64,000 bases of DNA from Chrysomallon squamiferum (Eukaryota > Mollusca > Gastropoda > Neomphalida > Peltospiridae), in assembly GCA_012295275.1 (NCBI GenBank), contig CM022665.1, positions 18,234,150 to 18,298,149 on the forward strand, in the 5' to 3' direction. Positions 25,163-36,809 of the stretch are shown piece after piece. A program made the position numbers and the translations under genes. How positions within the stretch are numbered: position 1 is the stretch's first letter; each line of letters opens with the position of its first letter. The notes under the pieces were generated by a model. The model had not been told where the DNA came from. It ran no database searches and saw only the letters and a list, made by a program, of their open reading frames with translations.

Positions 25163-26950
25163 TAACGTAACTTTTTAAGACATTTCTAATGTTTTGATTT
25201 ACATCATTTATCTTGAATATTTTAAATTCTCTTGTTTTTGTTTTTAATATTTTTTATACTTTATATATTAAGAGTCAAGTCAATTTCTTTTTTTGCACAT
25301 TATTTATAAAAAAAATATAATTTGAATTTACTTTCTATTCTAAAACATTTTAAATATAATAATTATAATTAATTTGGAATATTTTTATTTTATAATACTA
25401 TTTTTGGGGTGGGGGAATATTTTATATTTTGTGTTGCAATTTGTCTTAAATTTTTGCATTCGTTATTATTATTTTATTTTATGACTGATAACTACAAAGA
25501 CTGAAGTTGTTGCCTTCATAATTCTGATGTGTGAACCTATTTTTTATGATATCTACAACTTAAAAAAGACTGCCTTAACTTTTAACTTTTTTTTTCTTTT
25601 TTTTTTTTAACTATTATTTTTTATTATTATTATTTTATTTTTATTATGGGATTGTTTTCTTCTGTTTGTTTTTATATCATGAAATCAGATTTTCAAAAAA
25701 CAAATTAAATTTTTAAACAGACTGGTTTTTTTACCACCAGTTAAAATGATAATTTGTATTAATGAAAGATTCCTGTATTTTAATTCTATTTTATGTATTT
25801 TGTTCTTTGAGGGTCACAAATGTTGAGAGTATTACACACTCTTTTGTGTTGTTGGGTACGTGTAATATACACTACAATATTACAGTTTTTGTATTTACAA
25901 TTAATTAAGTCTCAATAATTATATTTTGATATATATATATATGTCATTATTTTACATTTACTATATTGATTTTGTGACTTTTGATATATGTTTTACAACT
26001 GTTACATAGCATTCATTTCTTTAGTTATTATGAATATTTGATTAGCAGACTTCAGAATGATATAAATAAATACTTAAATTAGTTTTATTTTGTTTTTGTC
26101 ATCATCATCACCAGTATTATTAAAGAAAATGCATATTAGAATGGCTGAATAAGCTGGTGAAATATACATCCTTTTAAAATTATACTTTTAACAATGTTAA
26201 CCTCATTTGCTTCCACAAATAATTAATTTCTCTTTAATTTGTATTTAATTTAATTTAATTTTATTTTATTTTATTTTATTTTATTTCATTTTATTTTATT
26301 TTATTTGTTTTAATTATTACTACAAACATTCAAGACATTTTTTTATTAAGTGATGTCAAATTCTGGCATATATATATTCTAGTGTACACTGAAGTATCCA
26401 GATGAAAATATGTCACTTACTGTTTCTTTTGATAATAAGCTGTATCTTCTGTTAAGTTTGAAATTGAATGGTCTTATGTAAATGTGGCTAAAGCATGCAT
26501 GGTTTTCTATTATTATTATATATTTATTTATTGTTTTAGATATATATATATATTTTTTATTATTATTATTATTATTTTTATTTTTTTAAATTTAAAATGG
26601 TTTTTTCATGAAGATGTATTATAACTCTGAGAATCAAACTCCCCCCAACAAAAAAAGAAGCAAAATAACAAAAAAACAACAACAATAGTTTGTTAAAAGA
26701 TATTTTTAATGTATAATTAGACAGCTAATAAAAACTGCTGAACAAAGTAATATCACAACGAAGCATGTACTTTAAAAACACAAAGAAAACAAAATTTAAT
26801 GACAAAATAAAAATCTTTGAAAGAAATAAACACTCAAAATATTGCTGTATTCATTCATCTACCAGCAACTCATTCACAACCATAAAATAAAAAAAATTAA
26901 ATAAAAATTAAAAATAGCAGATGTACTTACGACCTTTTCCTGCATTGATC
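25163..26950. other. 3' flank of the DUF4139 gene
   Basis: Very AT-rich, consistent with a long 3' untranslated region, but the polyadenylation site is not certain. AATAAA occurs at 26065-26070 and again at 26727-26732. A TTTTA pentamer run lies at about 26238-26310. No coding sequence seen. Confidence 0.45.
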
Positions 26951-27016
26951 TCCTATATTTAGAAGTCTGGATAGGTGTGTAAATTTGTTGAAGATTCCTC
27001 CATGGCAAAGGTGTGG

Positions 27017-27271
27017 TTAATGTATGGGTTCACTGTCTTGACATGTTTTGGTACTGGGTACCTTTTTACTCTTTTGTCTGGCAGGAAAGAAATCTCTTCT
27101 TTTTCTCTGACTTGGATTGGGAGAGACAAACTGCATGCTTTGTGGTTCATACCTTGGTTTTGGAGACTGATACTGGTTCTTTGGTCTGTGGATATCTCTT
27201 GGAGATATGAACTTTGCATGTTTCTTTTGGTTTTGTCTGCTGGGAGAAAATCTCTTGTCTGTTGGTCTCAT
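27017..27271 (-). CDS. Hypothetical basic ORF with an internal repeat
   Basis: An 84-codon frame on the minus strand, with a stop codon directly before its ATG. It is rich in Lys, Arg, Ser, Pro and Gln. Two segments look repeated (KRFSPSRQNQKKHAKF and RRDFFPARQKSKKVPS), and ISPRD, QSPKPR and VSPNPS recur between them, which argues for coding constraint or a DNA repeat. Other frames across the same bases are also open. No family is recognised and no partner exon could be joined in phase. This may not be a gene. Confidence 0.2.
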   Translation of the reverse strand: MRPTDKRFSPSRQNQKKHAKFISPRDIHRPKNQYQSPKPRYEPQSMQFVSPNPSQRKRRDFFPARQKSKKVPSTKTCQDSEPIH

Positions 27272-28189
27272 TTAAAGAATTTCATTGACACAATTTTCAT
27301 ACATGTTTCATGTAGATCTGTTAAGTATATTAATATAATTATTGACATTATTATCATTGTAATCACTGTTATCATTATAGATATCATCATAATCATCACT
27401 GTTATTATTATTAATACTGTTATCATCATAAGCATTAATGTTAATATCATCATAATCATGATATTCAGCACAGCAGTTTGGATCATCTAACTGGAAATAA
27501 TCAAACGTTAGCATGCAAGTGAGATATTTTCATCCATTCTCTTTAACATATCAATTCTTACCATTTTGCTTTGCTTATATACTGTTACCTGACATTTCAC
27601 ATTTTCACCACAATGACAAACTACTTTTAAAGAAATATTTGTGTCAGATTGTTTTAAGTCATTTTCACACAGCATCATCATTCTTTTACGATTATTGTGT
27701 TCGAAACTTTTTGTTTAAATTATCATATAATTTTTGTGGTGATTATGACAGCAAAATAAAGAATAAAGAGAGTGGTATGCTAGCACTGTTGCATGAAGAA
27801 AACAAGTGAAAATGTTACACCTCCTCACATAAATAATGAAACACCCACTGAGAGCCACAACAAACAGACAAACAGAACAACAGGAACAGAAACAATCTTT
27901 GGATTAGACAAAGCTACTGAAAAAGAAGAGGTAATAATAATAATTAAAACTATAAAAAAGTAAATAAATAAATAATAGTAGTAATAGCAACATAATAATA
28001 ATAATAAATAAATATAGCAATAATAATAATTAAAATATAACAATAATAATAGTAATTAAAACAACTATAATACTAATTAATCTAGATGAGCTAGGCAACT
28101 AAATGCACTCAAACACACTTATTACATATAAATAAACACTACATGCAAATACACATCATGTATATATACTACATGCCCACACATACTGA
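27272..28189. other. Degenerate trinucleotide runs; no gene
   Basis: 27330-27470 is an imperfect ATT/ATC run whose frames read as Asn/Asp or Ile-rich peptides. 27500-27810 is unique AT-rich sequence. 27930-28060 is AAT/AAAT repeats. No feature with coding support. Confidence 0.5.
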
Positions 28190-28540
28190 ATGCATACAAA
28201 TATACTAAATTCATTTTCATATATGTATGCACATTACCAGATTCATATTCATACATGCCACATACATACATATGTATTAAATTCATTTTCATACATATAT
28301 ACTACATGGATACATATTAATGTATGCACATATACTAAATTTATATTCATATATATCAATATATATACATACACTGAATTTATTTTCATACGCATATTGC
28401 ATACACATTTATACCACAGGTATACATACTAGAATTCATATTCATATATTTCCATACATACACATATATTCTACAAATATATTTACACATAGTACATGCA
28501 AATACACATAAATACACATATATGCTACATGGATACACAT
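28190..28540. repeat. Degenerate minisatellite, TACTAAATTCATTTTCATA type
   Basis: Units of roughly 60-70 bp centred on ACTAAATTCATTTTCATA followed by CATA/TACA steps and a GCACAT or GGATACA segment, about five to six copies with indels. Confidence 0.65.
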
Positions 28541-28918
28541 ATGCCACATCTCTCATAACGGTCTTTCACCCATTCTGCACTTTCCTCCTAAACACTGCTC
28601 CTTTGCAATGCTGGTGTTGTTACCATGGCAACTAGGAGCTCCCGGACATTTTGTGGGTTACATCCTAATGAAGACAACGTTTTGTTCACAGTCTGGGGAA
28701 CATGACCCTCAAATCTTCAGTTTCCATGCAGACCAGAAATCTTCAGCTAAAATATAATTTATTTACCTATATATATGTATCCATGTGTGTGTGTGTGTGT
28801 AGAGACATATTCACACACACACACACACATATACATACATGGAGAAATGTATAATTAACTATACTTTTAGTAATTTAGTATAGAAAATTTACTTAGTGGT
28901 TTCCTTTTTTATTATTAT

Positions 28919-28959
<41 letters not shown>

Positions 28960-28960
28960 A
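28541..28960. other. Short unique block, CA/TG runs and poly-T
   Basis: 28560-28740 is a less AT-rich stretch with no intact frame. 28785-28830 has facing GT and CA runs. 28918-28952 is poly-T. Confidence 0.5.
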
Positions 28961-29039
28961 ACTGAATACTCTAAGAAGAAGAACTACAAAATTAACTAAA
29001 TGAATGGAGAATATATGTTTATCGTGAAATGTTTTGATA

Positions 29040-29645
29040 TTACTAACTAACTGTCTCAGTGACATATTTAGTAATTCGCTGGTTTACTGACTGAACAACT
29101 GACTCATTTACTGATATACTGACTGACTGACTGACACATTTATTGACTTACTGATTTAATGATTGGCTTGCTGACTCATTTACTGATATACTGACTGAAT
29201 GTCTCATTCATTGACTAATTGACTGACTGATTTACTGTCTGGCTTGTTGAATGAATTACTAATTGACTCATATATTGACTAATTGACTGACTGATTGACT
29301 CATTTACTTACTGACTGACTTACTGATTCATTTACTGACTGACTGATTTTCTTACTGACTGACTGATTGATTGACTGACTAACTGGCTGATTTACTGACT
29401 CTGACTGACTGACTGACTGACTGATTTACTGGTTCACTAACTGACTGATTGAATCACTGATTGACTGACAAAGTTACTGATTTATTTTCTGATTTGTTGA
29501 AAGAATTAATGACTTATTCAAAGATTGACTGAAAGACTGACTGACTGATTTACTGATTGCCTAAATGACTATTTTATTGACTGACAGACTGAATGAATAT
29601 TAAAAGACTGACTCTTTGACTGACTGAGTGACTTACTCACTGACC
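29040..29645. repeat. 600-bp degenerate (ACTG)n satellite
   Basis: Nearly continuous imperfect repeats of CTGA/ACTG with TTTA and GATT insertions, from CTAACTAACTG to GACTTACTCACTGACC. The four-base phase is kept through most of it. No gene. Confidence 0.85.
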
Positions 29646-30534
29646 AATCTGGTGTGCTGTCCACTACAGTTGTGTCCGGAAACTGGAGCTGTGCAGTTTT
29701 GTTTTAACACCAACACCCGTTTACACGACTTCTGAGATGGGTAGATTATACAAACATAGACTGTTAACTAAAAGAACATCAACTGAGTGTTAGGGTAACT
29801 ACCTAACACATAGATTTAAATAATTACTTTCAAGAATTTTTTATTTTTTATTTTAAAAAAGCTGCTTGACCTTTTGATTATAAAAAATCAGGGATATGTG
29901 AGGGATTTCTTATTGTTTTGTTGTTTTTGGTTGTTGCTGGTTTTTTTATTAGTTTTAATTTTTTGTTGTTATTTTTATTTTGTTGTAGTCATCTGATTAT
30001 ATATATATATATATATATTTTTTTTATTTGTTGTTGTTTGTGTGCGTATGTATGTCGATTTTGGGGGGTGGAGAGAGAGGGTTTACATCGTCTTTTTTTG
30101 TTGTTTTTTTATTTCTTTTTTTGCATTCATCTTACTTGGATATCATCATCAGAAAAGATTAATTGATAAAAATGAAAATTCAAAACATCACCATTGACAT
30201 TCACTTCTGACACATTTGTCAACGAAACACTGCTCCGTGACGAACATTTTGATAGGACCAACAAAATTATCTCACCTGCCAGCTGGCCTCGGGTTCGTAC
30301 ACGACCTCGCTTCGACAATTTTCCTGTCGCACGACGGGAGATAGATTCCAACACTCTATACCAGGCCGTCCATTTTCCGTCCACTACAAAACTAATTATC
30401 ATGATTATCTCTACCACCGTCACAATCATCATGTTCATCATCCTTGTAATTAGCATTTATACATCAAGTGTGGGTTTAATTAATGTTAATGTGCCATCAG
30501 CTAAAACTACACAATACTGGTTTAGTAGTTGATT
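29646..30534. other. Mixed region with doubtful ORFs on both strands
   Basis: 30220-30385 is markedly less AT-rich and CpG-containing. On the plus strand a frame from 30194 to 30532 ends in a hydrophobic stretch (TKLIIMIISTTVTIIMFI), but it has no ATG and no good acceptor. On the minus strand 30456-30284 is open, starts with hydrophobic residues, continues with a basic segment (SRRATGKLSKRGRVRTRG) and ends at a good donor, CTGGCAG|GTGAGA, near 30283. Either could be a first or last exon; neither could be linked to another exon. Confidence 0.25.
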
Positions 30535-30745
30535 ATTGATGATTAGTTCGTTAACTGTGTGGTTGGTCTGGTTCTTTAGTTGGTTCACTGGTTAGTTGAT
30601 TAACTAGTTGGATGACCATGTGATTAGATAATTCGTTGACTAGCTGGTTGGTTAGTTGGTTGACTAGCTAGATGATTCGTTTGTGACTAGCTCGTTGGTT
30701 AGTTGTTTGACTAGCTCGTTGGATAGTTGGTTGGCTAAGCCTATA
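30535..30745. repeat. Degenerate GTTGGTTAGTTGACTAG repeats
   Basis: Imperfect 8- to 20-bp units such as TTAGTTGGTTGACTAGCT in tandem. It is different in unit from the ACTG satellite at 29040 but similar in style. Confidence 0.7.
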
Positions 30746-31102
30746 CGTTGATTCTGGGTTTGCCAGGTAGTGGATATTTGGCTGCAACCATAGGCGAAGA
30801 GTCTATGAAGAAATATCAAATATAGACAATAACTTATTATTTCGGGAACCTTCGCCATTACCATAAAGAATAATACGCTCCTGCCGTCATACCCTGACCT
30901 CACAATTAACATATATATAATTACGCAAACTATACAAGATAAACACGTAACAGAAGACTATAAACTATTGTCACTGTACTTCAAAAATAACTCGCTGGCT
31001 GCTCAAACTGCGAAACTGTTGACCGAACACAAGATATGACAAAGCAGATACTTTGTATACAGATAATATGAGACAATTCAGGTCGTGATTTCAATATCAT
31101 TT

Positions 31103-31139
<37 letters not shown>

Positions 31140-31307
31140 ATTAACGGTAATCTGGTTGACACGCCAAGTTTTATCTCGTCTGCTTTTTGTCGATAAAATA
31201 CATCGTTATTCTCTATTGACGTCTGCTAATCCCCCACGCGGTTCAAAAACCGATAACGTTATTTATTAAATACTAGAGATTTGTTGAGTGATTACAGTTT
31301 AAACGAA

Positions 31308-31338
<31 letters not shown>

Positions 31339-31639
31339 GATAAATTACAAGCGTTTGTCTGTTACGTACATGATTTATTTATTTATTTATTCTTATGTTC
31401 TGGATGTTACTGCTATGGTTTTTTATTGTCTTCTTCGTATAATTATCATCATATCGTATCGTTCCTACTGTAACTATATTATGATTTTATATTTCTATGT
31501 TATTGTAATTATTACCACTGTTCTATTAATACAGCTACTTACCAAGCTAATTTTTGTAACGTTATAAAGACATTGTTAATTTAATCATGGGAGCATTATT
31601 TATTGACAAAATGAGTATAGTAGATGACTACTATAATAC

Positions 31640-31684
<45 letters not shown>

Positions 31685-32229
31685 CATCATCATTTAATTT
31701 ATATTAATTTATCAGTTTGTTTCTCACTCCATAAAGTTACAATGTTGCCATGAAGTTACTACAAATAATTACATATTTTTATTTTTTTAAATTTTTTCCC
31801 CCTAAAACGACCATTCGAGCTTCTGCCAAATTTGACTTTATCAAATAGTATAAATATTTAAAATATAACCTCAAAAATTAAATATGTTTTATCAACTGTT
31901 TCTTTCCAAACACTATATGACTGTAAACCAGGAACAATTAATTTTAGTTACAGTTGACCAGGTACGCATAACGGTATCACAATGGGGTTACACCCGAACA
32001 GACTCGCATAACTGTATTATAATGGGGGTTACCCCTGCCAAGGAAAAAAAATACTTTTCGTCGCTGAAGTGTAGCAATATGTCTGCCGACACTAGTTAAA
32101 TCAATTGTTCAAAATACGGGGTGTCATCTTTCGTCACTGTACTTCTTTGTTCGTCGTGACGAGTAAGAAGAAATGATTTTTAAAAACTCGTATCACACGA
32201 CCTGTGGGGAATTGACGTTCAGAATGACG
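30746..32229. other. No gene recognised; poly-A and ATT runs
   Basis: Poly-A at 31108-31137, ATT run at 31312-31337, ATT run at 31640-31683. The rest is mixed AT-rich sequence. Short hydrophobic frames are products of AT-rich composition. Confidence 0.45.
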
Positions 32230-32310
32230 TAACTGACGCAGTAACAGCACGTGTTTCTTTGTGATTAGTTGGATCTGGTGCAGTAATATCGTTCATTGCC
32301 GGTAAATATT
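32230..32310 (+). promoter_or_regulatory. Possible 5' untranslated exon/promoter for the gene at 35561
   Basis: A less AT-rich stretch with TGACGTAA and TGACGCA (CRE-like) followed by GTTCATTGCCG|GTAAAT, which is a usable splice donor. The gene at 35561 starts 8 bases after an acceptor, so an upstream untranslated exon is expected. This is one candidate only. Confidence 0.2.
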
Positions 32311-32408
32311 ATTTTTATTGCTTCATTTATTTTCGGGGGTAATATTATATTAAGTAAAGTTATTTAAGCTATATGTACTTGAATTATTTAAATTATATGA
32401 ACTTAAAT

Positions 32409-32415
32409 TCTCTCT

Positions 32416-32460
<45 letters not shown>
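32409..32460. repeat. (CT)n microsatellite
   Basis: About 50 bp of nearly pure CT dinucleotide with one TTCT interruption near its start. Confidence 0.9.
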
Positions 32461-32463
<3 letters not shown>

Positions 32464-34359
32464 TATATTTGATGATATAAAATACTAGATAAAAAATTCT
32501 GTCAAAATATTATGTCAAATAATGATCTCTGTTGCTTAGATAAGTCACGCTAAACACACCCACACATACATAAACTAAACGCAAGAACACTTTTTTGTTG
32601 TTTTTTGTTTTACAACATAGTTTTATCTCTTAGAATGATTATCTTTTTCTAAGCAGCCTGTCTTTGTGGAACGAAACAACTAACCAGTAATAACAGATGG
32701 TATTTGTGGTTGCAATTATTTTTTCCCAATCAAATTGTCATGTGTAATCGGTGTCGAAATAAATTATTTTGTTTATACATACATACGTAGGTACAGTGTA
32801 TGCACGTACGTACATATACTTATAGACATACAAATAAATAAGTAAATAAAATAAACATATAAATAAATACATTAATAAATAAATAAGTAAATAAATAAAT
32901 TCAATAACTGTTGATTGAGATAATCCTTGATTAATCTTCAGTTCATTTTGAAAGAAAATGTTCATTAATCAGCAAAAAGAACACAATAAAACACATTATG
33001 TACTAAGTTAACTTATGTAACACCTCTCCTATCTTTGATACAGTTTGAAATATGTAACACCAAAAACGTGAAAATAACGATATCCCGTCAAATTAAGAGT
33101 CTTTGCTGTTAATACTATTACTGAAACAAGTGTCTGGCGCGTGTACGCTATTGTTCGTTTACAGAGTGACATGTTAGTTGTTTGGGGTTTCTAACGGTTA
33201 TTCCCTCGGGTACATTACATCAGTAACACACAGGCCCTCAAGTCTAAGCGGGTATTGGTTGAGTTTCATAGATGCCATTTACGAAACCAATCCGCTTACT
33301 CTTTCATAACGCTGGCTCTAAACATTCCTATAATTTTAATCTTATTTTTCGAAAGGCAATACGCCTTGAATATCGCCATAATGAACTGAAATCGCTTGTC
33401 ATCGTAATCCTTCAAGCCGTTTTTTTTTTATTTTTTTTTTATCCCCTATGTTGCGGTCGGAATACATTTATATTATTCATTAATGTGACCAGTAGTGTGT
33501 GTGGCTGAAAGTAACATCCTTTTGAAGCTATTAGATTTTTTATTTAAAACGAAATGTTTGAGAGTGAGCGTAATCTAACTTGATGTACGGATGCTGTTCC
33601 TTTGCAAATACAGATGGATTATTTAAAAGGTGTTACCACGAGAGAGATAAAAATAACCATCTGTTGCAGACAGGTTATTTTATCTGTGATGATGCAGGTG
33701 AAGTCTGATTACAGATCCAGATACGTCGTCATGCATTAGAACAGTCTCCTTGAAACCCTTAAAGGCAAGTGTCGTTCGAAAAGAAAGAAAGAAAGAAGAA
33801 AGAAAAGAAAAGAAAAGAAAGAAAATCTATATGCAATACAAAAGTTAAAAGGAAGTCGCTGTATAAACCATCTTGTCGAAAGAAAGCTGTATTACTGTAT
33901 CTGAAAAATGAATATTTGGAGGAATCGTTTCAGTCAAGATGTCGTATAAGACTTAATTTGTTCAGTACACTAGAATATTTCTATACTCAGTACTGACTGA
34001 TATGGATGAGGCTATTTGAACTATGATGTCATAAGATAGTCATTCTATTACAGATGATAAGATATATATATTTTTTATAATTAGACCGTAGAACGTTATA
34101 TTGATAATACTTCAACGGACATTGCCGGATATGTCGTTTTTACGTTATCATGTATTTACTCCTCTTGATGCAGTATGTGATAAAATACGACTGACTGTAC
34201 TGATAAGTTTTACAACACTAAACTGCTGCCTAGATCATTTCATGCTTTGCTTTTCGCATCTGACGGTAAGATGTTTGTGTTTTAAACAGAACACTCGTCA
34301 TTTCGTAGAGGCGAGCGTGAACCATTTTCATTTAATTTGACTAGTGAAACTATGTAGAC
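32461..34359. other. No gene recognised
   Basis: Unique AT-rich sequence with AAAT runs at 32835-32905 and a GAAA run at 33779-33825. Short frames have no splice support and no resemblance to known families. Confidence 0.45.
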
Positions 34360-34998
34360 CTAAATATCATTTGTTATTATAACTATCATTATTATTATAA
34401 TTATCATTATTGTTATTATTATTATTATTAAATAAATAAATAAATAAATAAAAACAGTTGAATTTGGATGTACTATGAGAATAATAAGCTATAGTCGTAG
34501 CAGTTGTAACAATAATTGTTGTCGTAATGATATTAGTAGCAGTAGTAGGAATAGTAGAATAAGTAATAGTAGTTGTTGTTGTAGTAGTGGTAGTAATGAT
34601 ATTGGTAGTAGTGGTAGCGGTGGTGGTATTAGTAGTAGTAGTGGTGGCTGTATTAGTATAAGTAGTAGTAGTGGTGGTGGTAGTAGTAGTGGTGGTGATG
34701 GTATTAAATACAGTTGTGGTAGTAGTAGTAGTAGTGGTGGTGGTGGTGGTATTGGTAGTAGTAGTGGTGATGATAGTGATAGTAGTAGTAGTTGTGATGG
34801 TGGTGGTAGTGGTACTAGTCATAGTGATAGTAGCAGCAGTATATATATAATCGTTTTCACAATCGTTAATATCTTCATTTTTTTCTTCATCTTCTTCATA
34901 TTATTATCATTACTATTATTACGGGGTTTTTGGGGTTTTTTTTGAGCGGTTGTAGCATCATTATTAATACTATTATTTTATCATCATCATGATCATCA

Positions 34999-35060
<62 letters not shown>

Positions 35061-35143
35061 TTGATCACCACCATCATCATTATTATTATTATTATTTCTA
35101 TTATTATTATTATCTTCATCATCATCATCATTTTTGTTATTAT

Positions 35144-35174
<31 letters not shown>
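34360..35174. repeat. Large trinucleotide block (GTA/GGT, ATT, ACT)
   Basis: 34490-34845 is an imperfect GTA/GGT/GAT run, whose frames read poly-Ser/Gly on plus and poly-Thr on minus. 34980-35160 is ATT with ATC and CTT steps. 35140-35174 is a pure ACT run. Codon-like regularity here comes from the three-base period. Confidence 0.9.
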
Positions 35175-35176
<2 letters not shown>

Positions 35177-35219
35177 AGATAAACATAGATAATTACGCGT
35201 TAAACAGAACTAAGAAGTA
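35175..35219 (+). repeat. Partial duplicate of the start of the 35561 exon
   Basis: ACAGATAAACATAGATAATT and ACGCGTTAAACAGAACTAAG resemble the exon start at 35551-35590 (ACAGATACACTATGGAAAGT, TACATATTAAACAGAATTAAG). The ATG is lost. Both copies follow a trinucleotide run ending in CAG, so the duplication probably arose with the microsatellite. 35220-35550 between them is GTA, GTT and TTC/ATT repeats. Confidence 0.6.
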
Positions 35220-35483
35220 GTAATAATTATTGCAGCAGTAGTTGTAGTAGTAGTGATGGTGGTAATTGTGATAACAGTGGTAGTTGTAGTTTTTGTTGTT
35301 GTTGTAGTGATGGTGGTGCAGCAGCAAAATTAGCAGTAGTAGTTGTAGTAATGAAAATAATAATCATGGTAGTTATTAGTATTGCTGCTGCTGCTGCTTT
35401 TTTCATGTTGTTCATTTATATACAGGTGTGTGTGTGTGTTTCTTTTTCATCTCGTTGGTTTCTCCATTATGCTTCTTCTTCTT

Positions 35484-35546
<63 letters not shown>

Positions 35547-35560
35547 TCAACAGATACACT

Positions 35561-36502
35561 ATGGAAAGTTACATATTAAACAGAATTAAGATGCCTCAGC
35601 CTGTGAGGATAGACCTCAGTGACACATACTTAGAAAATGATCGTCTTTCCGAAGAGCTAGATGAAAAGATCAACCTCATCCATCGATACAAACACAGCCA
35701 GTTCATTAACCGAGCACTGGAAATCATGGAACTGAAGAAGACTCTGAAAGCATTCCAGACGCTGACAAAAACAAACAAGAATTGTGACAAACAACAACGT
35801 CCACGGACATCGTCGGCTTTCAGGCCAACCAGACAGGCCAGCATGGCCAAGATTGACGTTCGTTTGCCAGCAGAAACAAGGAAAAAGAGCGTTACTGATA
35901 GTGACACCGATAGCGACATTATCTCCAACTACGATGACGACGAGGAAGATGAGGACGATGACAGATGCATATCTGCTTTGGAAAAGAAATCCAAAGTTTC
36001 GAAACTAGAAAGAGCAATGGATGTTCTGGGTATTAGAACACTACGTAAGGACTGGTTTACAACAGTTCATGATCCGGGGGATGTTTCAGTCAAACGACCA
36101 ATGTCCTCGTTTCCAAGAACAAGACCAACGCCAATACTACCTTCATCCAAGATCACAAGGGCCAAGTCGGCACCATCAGCTTTCAAGAAATCCACACCGA
36201 CGGCGCCAACGGAGATAACAACAGTGATGTCTTTGTACGGTGAAACCGCTAAAGCGAAGTCAAAAGGAATGAAATTCGTTTGCAGTGACAGACGAGCAGC
36301 GTCAGCTTCGATGTCTCGACGTCAGCTAAAGGAGCTGAATTACCAGCATCTCAACCCTGAAGCATGCAAACACGTTGATGCTATTCACGTGAGACTTGAG
36401 AAAAGCAAACAGTACAGTGAAGCCTTACAAACAAGAGTGAAACTCTTTCTTAAGTCCATTGACAATCTGAGTGGTACTAGCAAACCCATTCCTTATTACT
36501 GA
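35561..36502 (+). CDS. Unrecognised 313-residue basic, disordered protein
   Basis: The start MESYILNRIKMP was chosen because an acceptor (TTATTTCAACAG) ends at 35553 and everything upstream in frame is microsatellite (poly-Ser/Tyr codons). A single coding exon runs to TGA at 36502. Residues about 25-75 form a charged helical stretch (LSEELDEKINLIHRYKHSQF). Residues 75-110 are basic. An acidic run NYDDDEEDEDDDR is followed by LEKKSKVSKLERAMDVLG. The middle carries three Arg-Pro/Ser motifs (RPRTSSAFRPTR, KRPMSSFPRTRP, RAKSAPSAFKK), and there is a C-terminal helix (LEKSKQYSEALQTRVKLFLK). No domain family is recognised. Such short RPxS/RxKSAPS motifs are seen in some microtubule and ciliary proteins, which is only a hint. 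Composition is clearly coding, with less A+T than its neighbours. Confidence 0.85.
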   Translation: MESYILNRIKMPQPVRIDLSDTYLENDRLSEELDEKINLIHRYKHSQFINRALEIMELKKTLKAFQTLTKTNKNCDKQQRPRTSSAFRPTRQASMAKIDVRLPAETRKKSVTDSDTDSDIISNYDDDEEDEDDDRCISALEKKSKVSKLERAMDVLGIRTLRKDWFTTVHDPGDVSVKRPMSSFPRTRPTPILPSSKITRAKSAPSAFKKSTPTAPTEITTVMSLYGETAKAKSKGMKFVCSDRRAASASMSRRQLKELNYQHLNPEACKHVDAIHVRLEKSKQYSEALQTRVKLFLKSIDNLSGTSKPIPYY

Positions 36503-36803
36503 TTTCAAATTTAGTACTGTGTAACACATGAAAGTGTTGAGTTATCATGTAACATATGAAAGTGTTGAAATATCATTTGTTTTAATCATTCTTAACAAAT
36601 AATGTATAATAATTGAGGATGGCCTTTTTGAGGCCTTAAATTGCAGCTTCAGATACATTAGAATATAACACACACATATATACACACAAACACACAAAAT
36701 AATAATTATTACTATACTGTACATGTTTCAGCATATTGCAGATAGTGTGTACCGTGTACACGAATTATGTGAAATTATGATTTGAATATAATAATGAACA
36801 AAT

Positions 36804-36809
36804 AATAAA
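36804..36809 (+). terminator. Polyadenylation signal AATAAA
   Basis: A canonical hexamer about 300 nt after the stop codon at 36502 on the same strand. It is the most likely 3' end signal for the unrecognised 313-residue gene. Confidence 0.5.

Noticed and set aside
30194-30532. Membrane protein with a C-terminal hydrophobic segment on the plus strand
   Set aside because: There is no ATG, stops lie just upstream in all frames and there is no convincing acceptor; the hydrophobic part is ATC-rich low-complexity DNA.
34475-34945. Long open frames on both strands reading poly-Ser/Gly and poly-Thr
   Set aside because: They come from an imperfect GTA/GGT microsatellite whose three-base period keeps all frames open; no splice or start context.
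34896-35192. Poly-Asn/Asp and poly-Ile frames
   Set aside because: Pure ATT/ATC/ACT trinucleotide run.
35351-35560. N-terminal extension of the 313-residue protein by 70 residues (poly-Ser, poly-Tyr)
   Set aside because: The extension is encoded by TTC and ATT microsatellites, and an acceptor at 35553 places the exon start just before the internal ATG at 35561.
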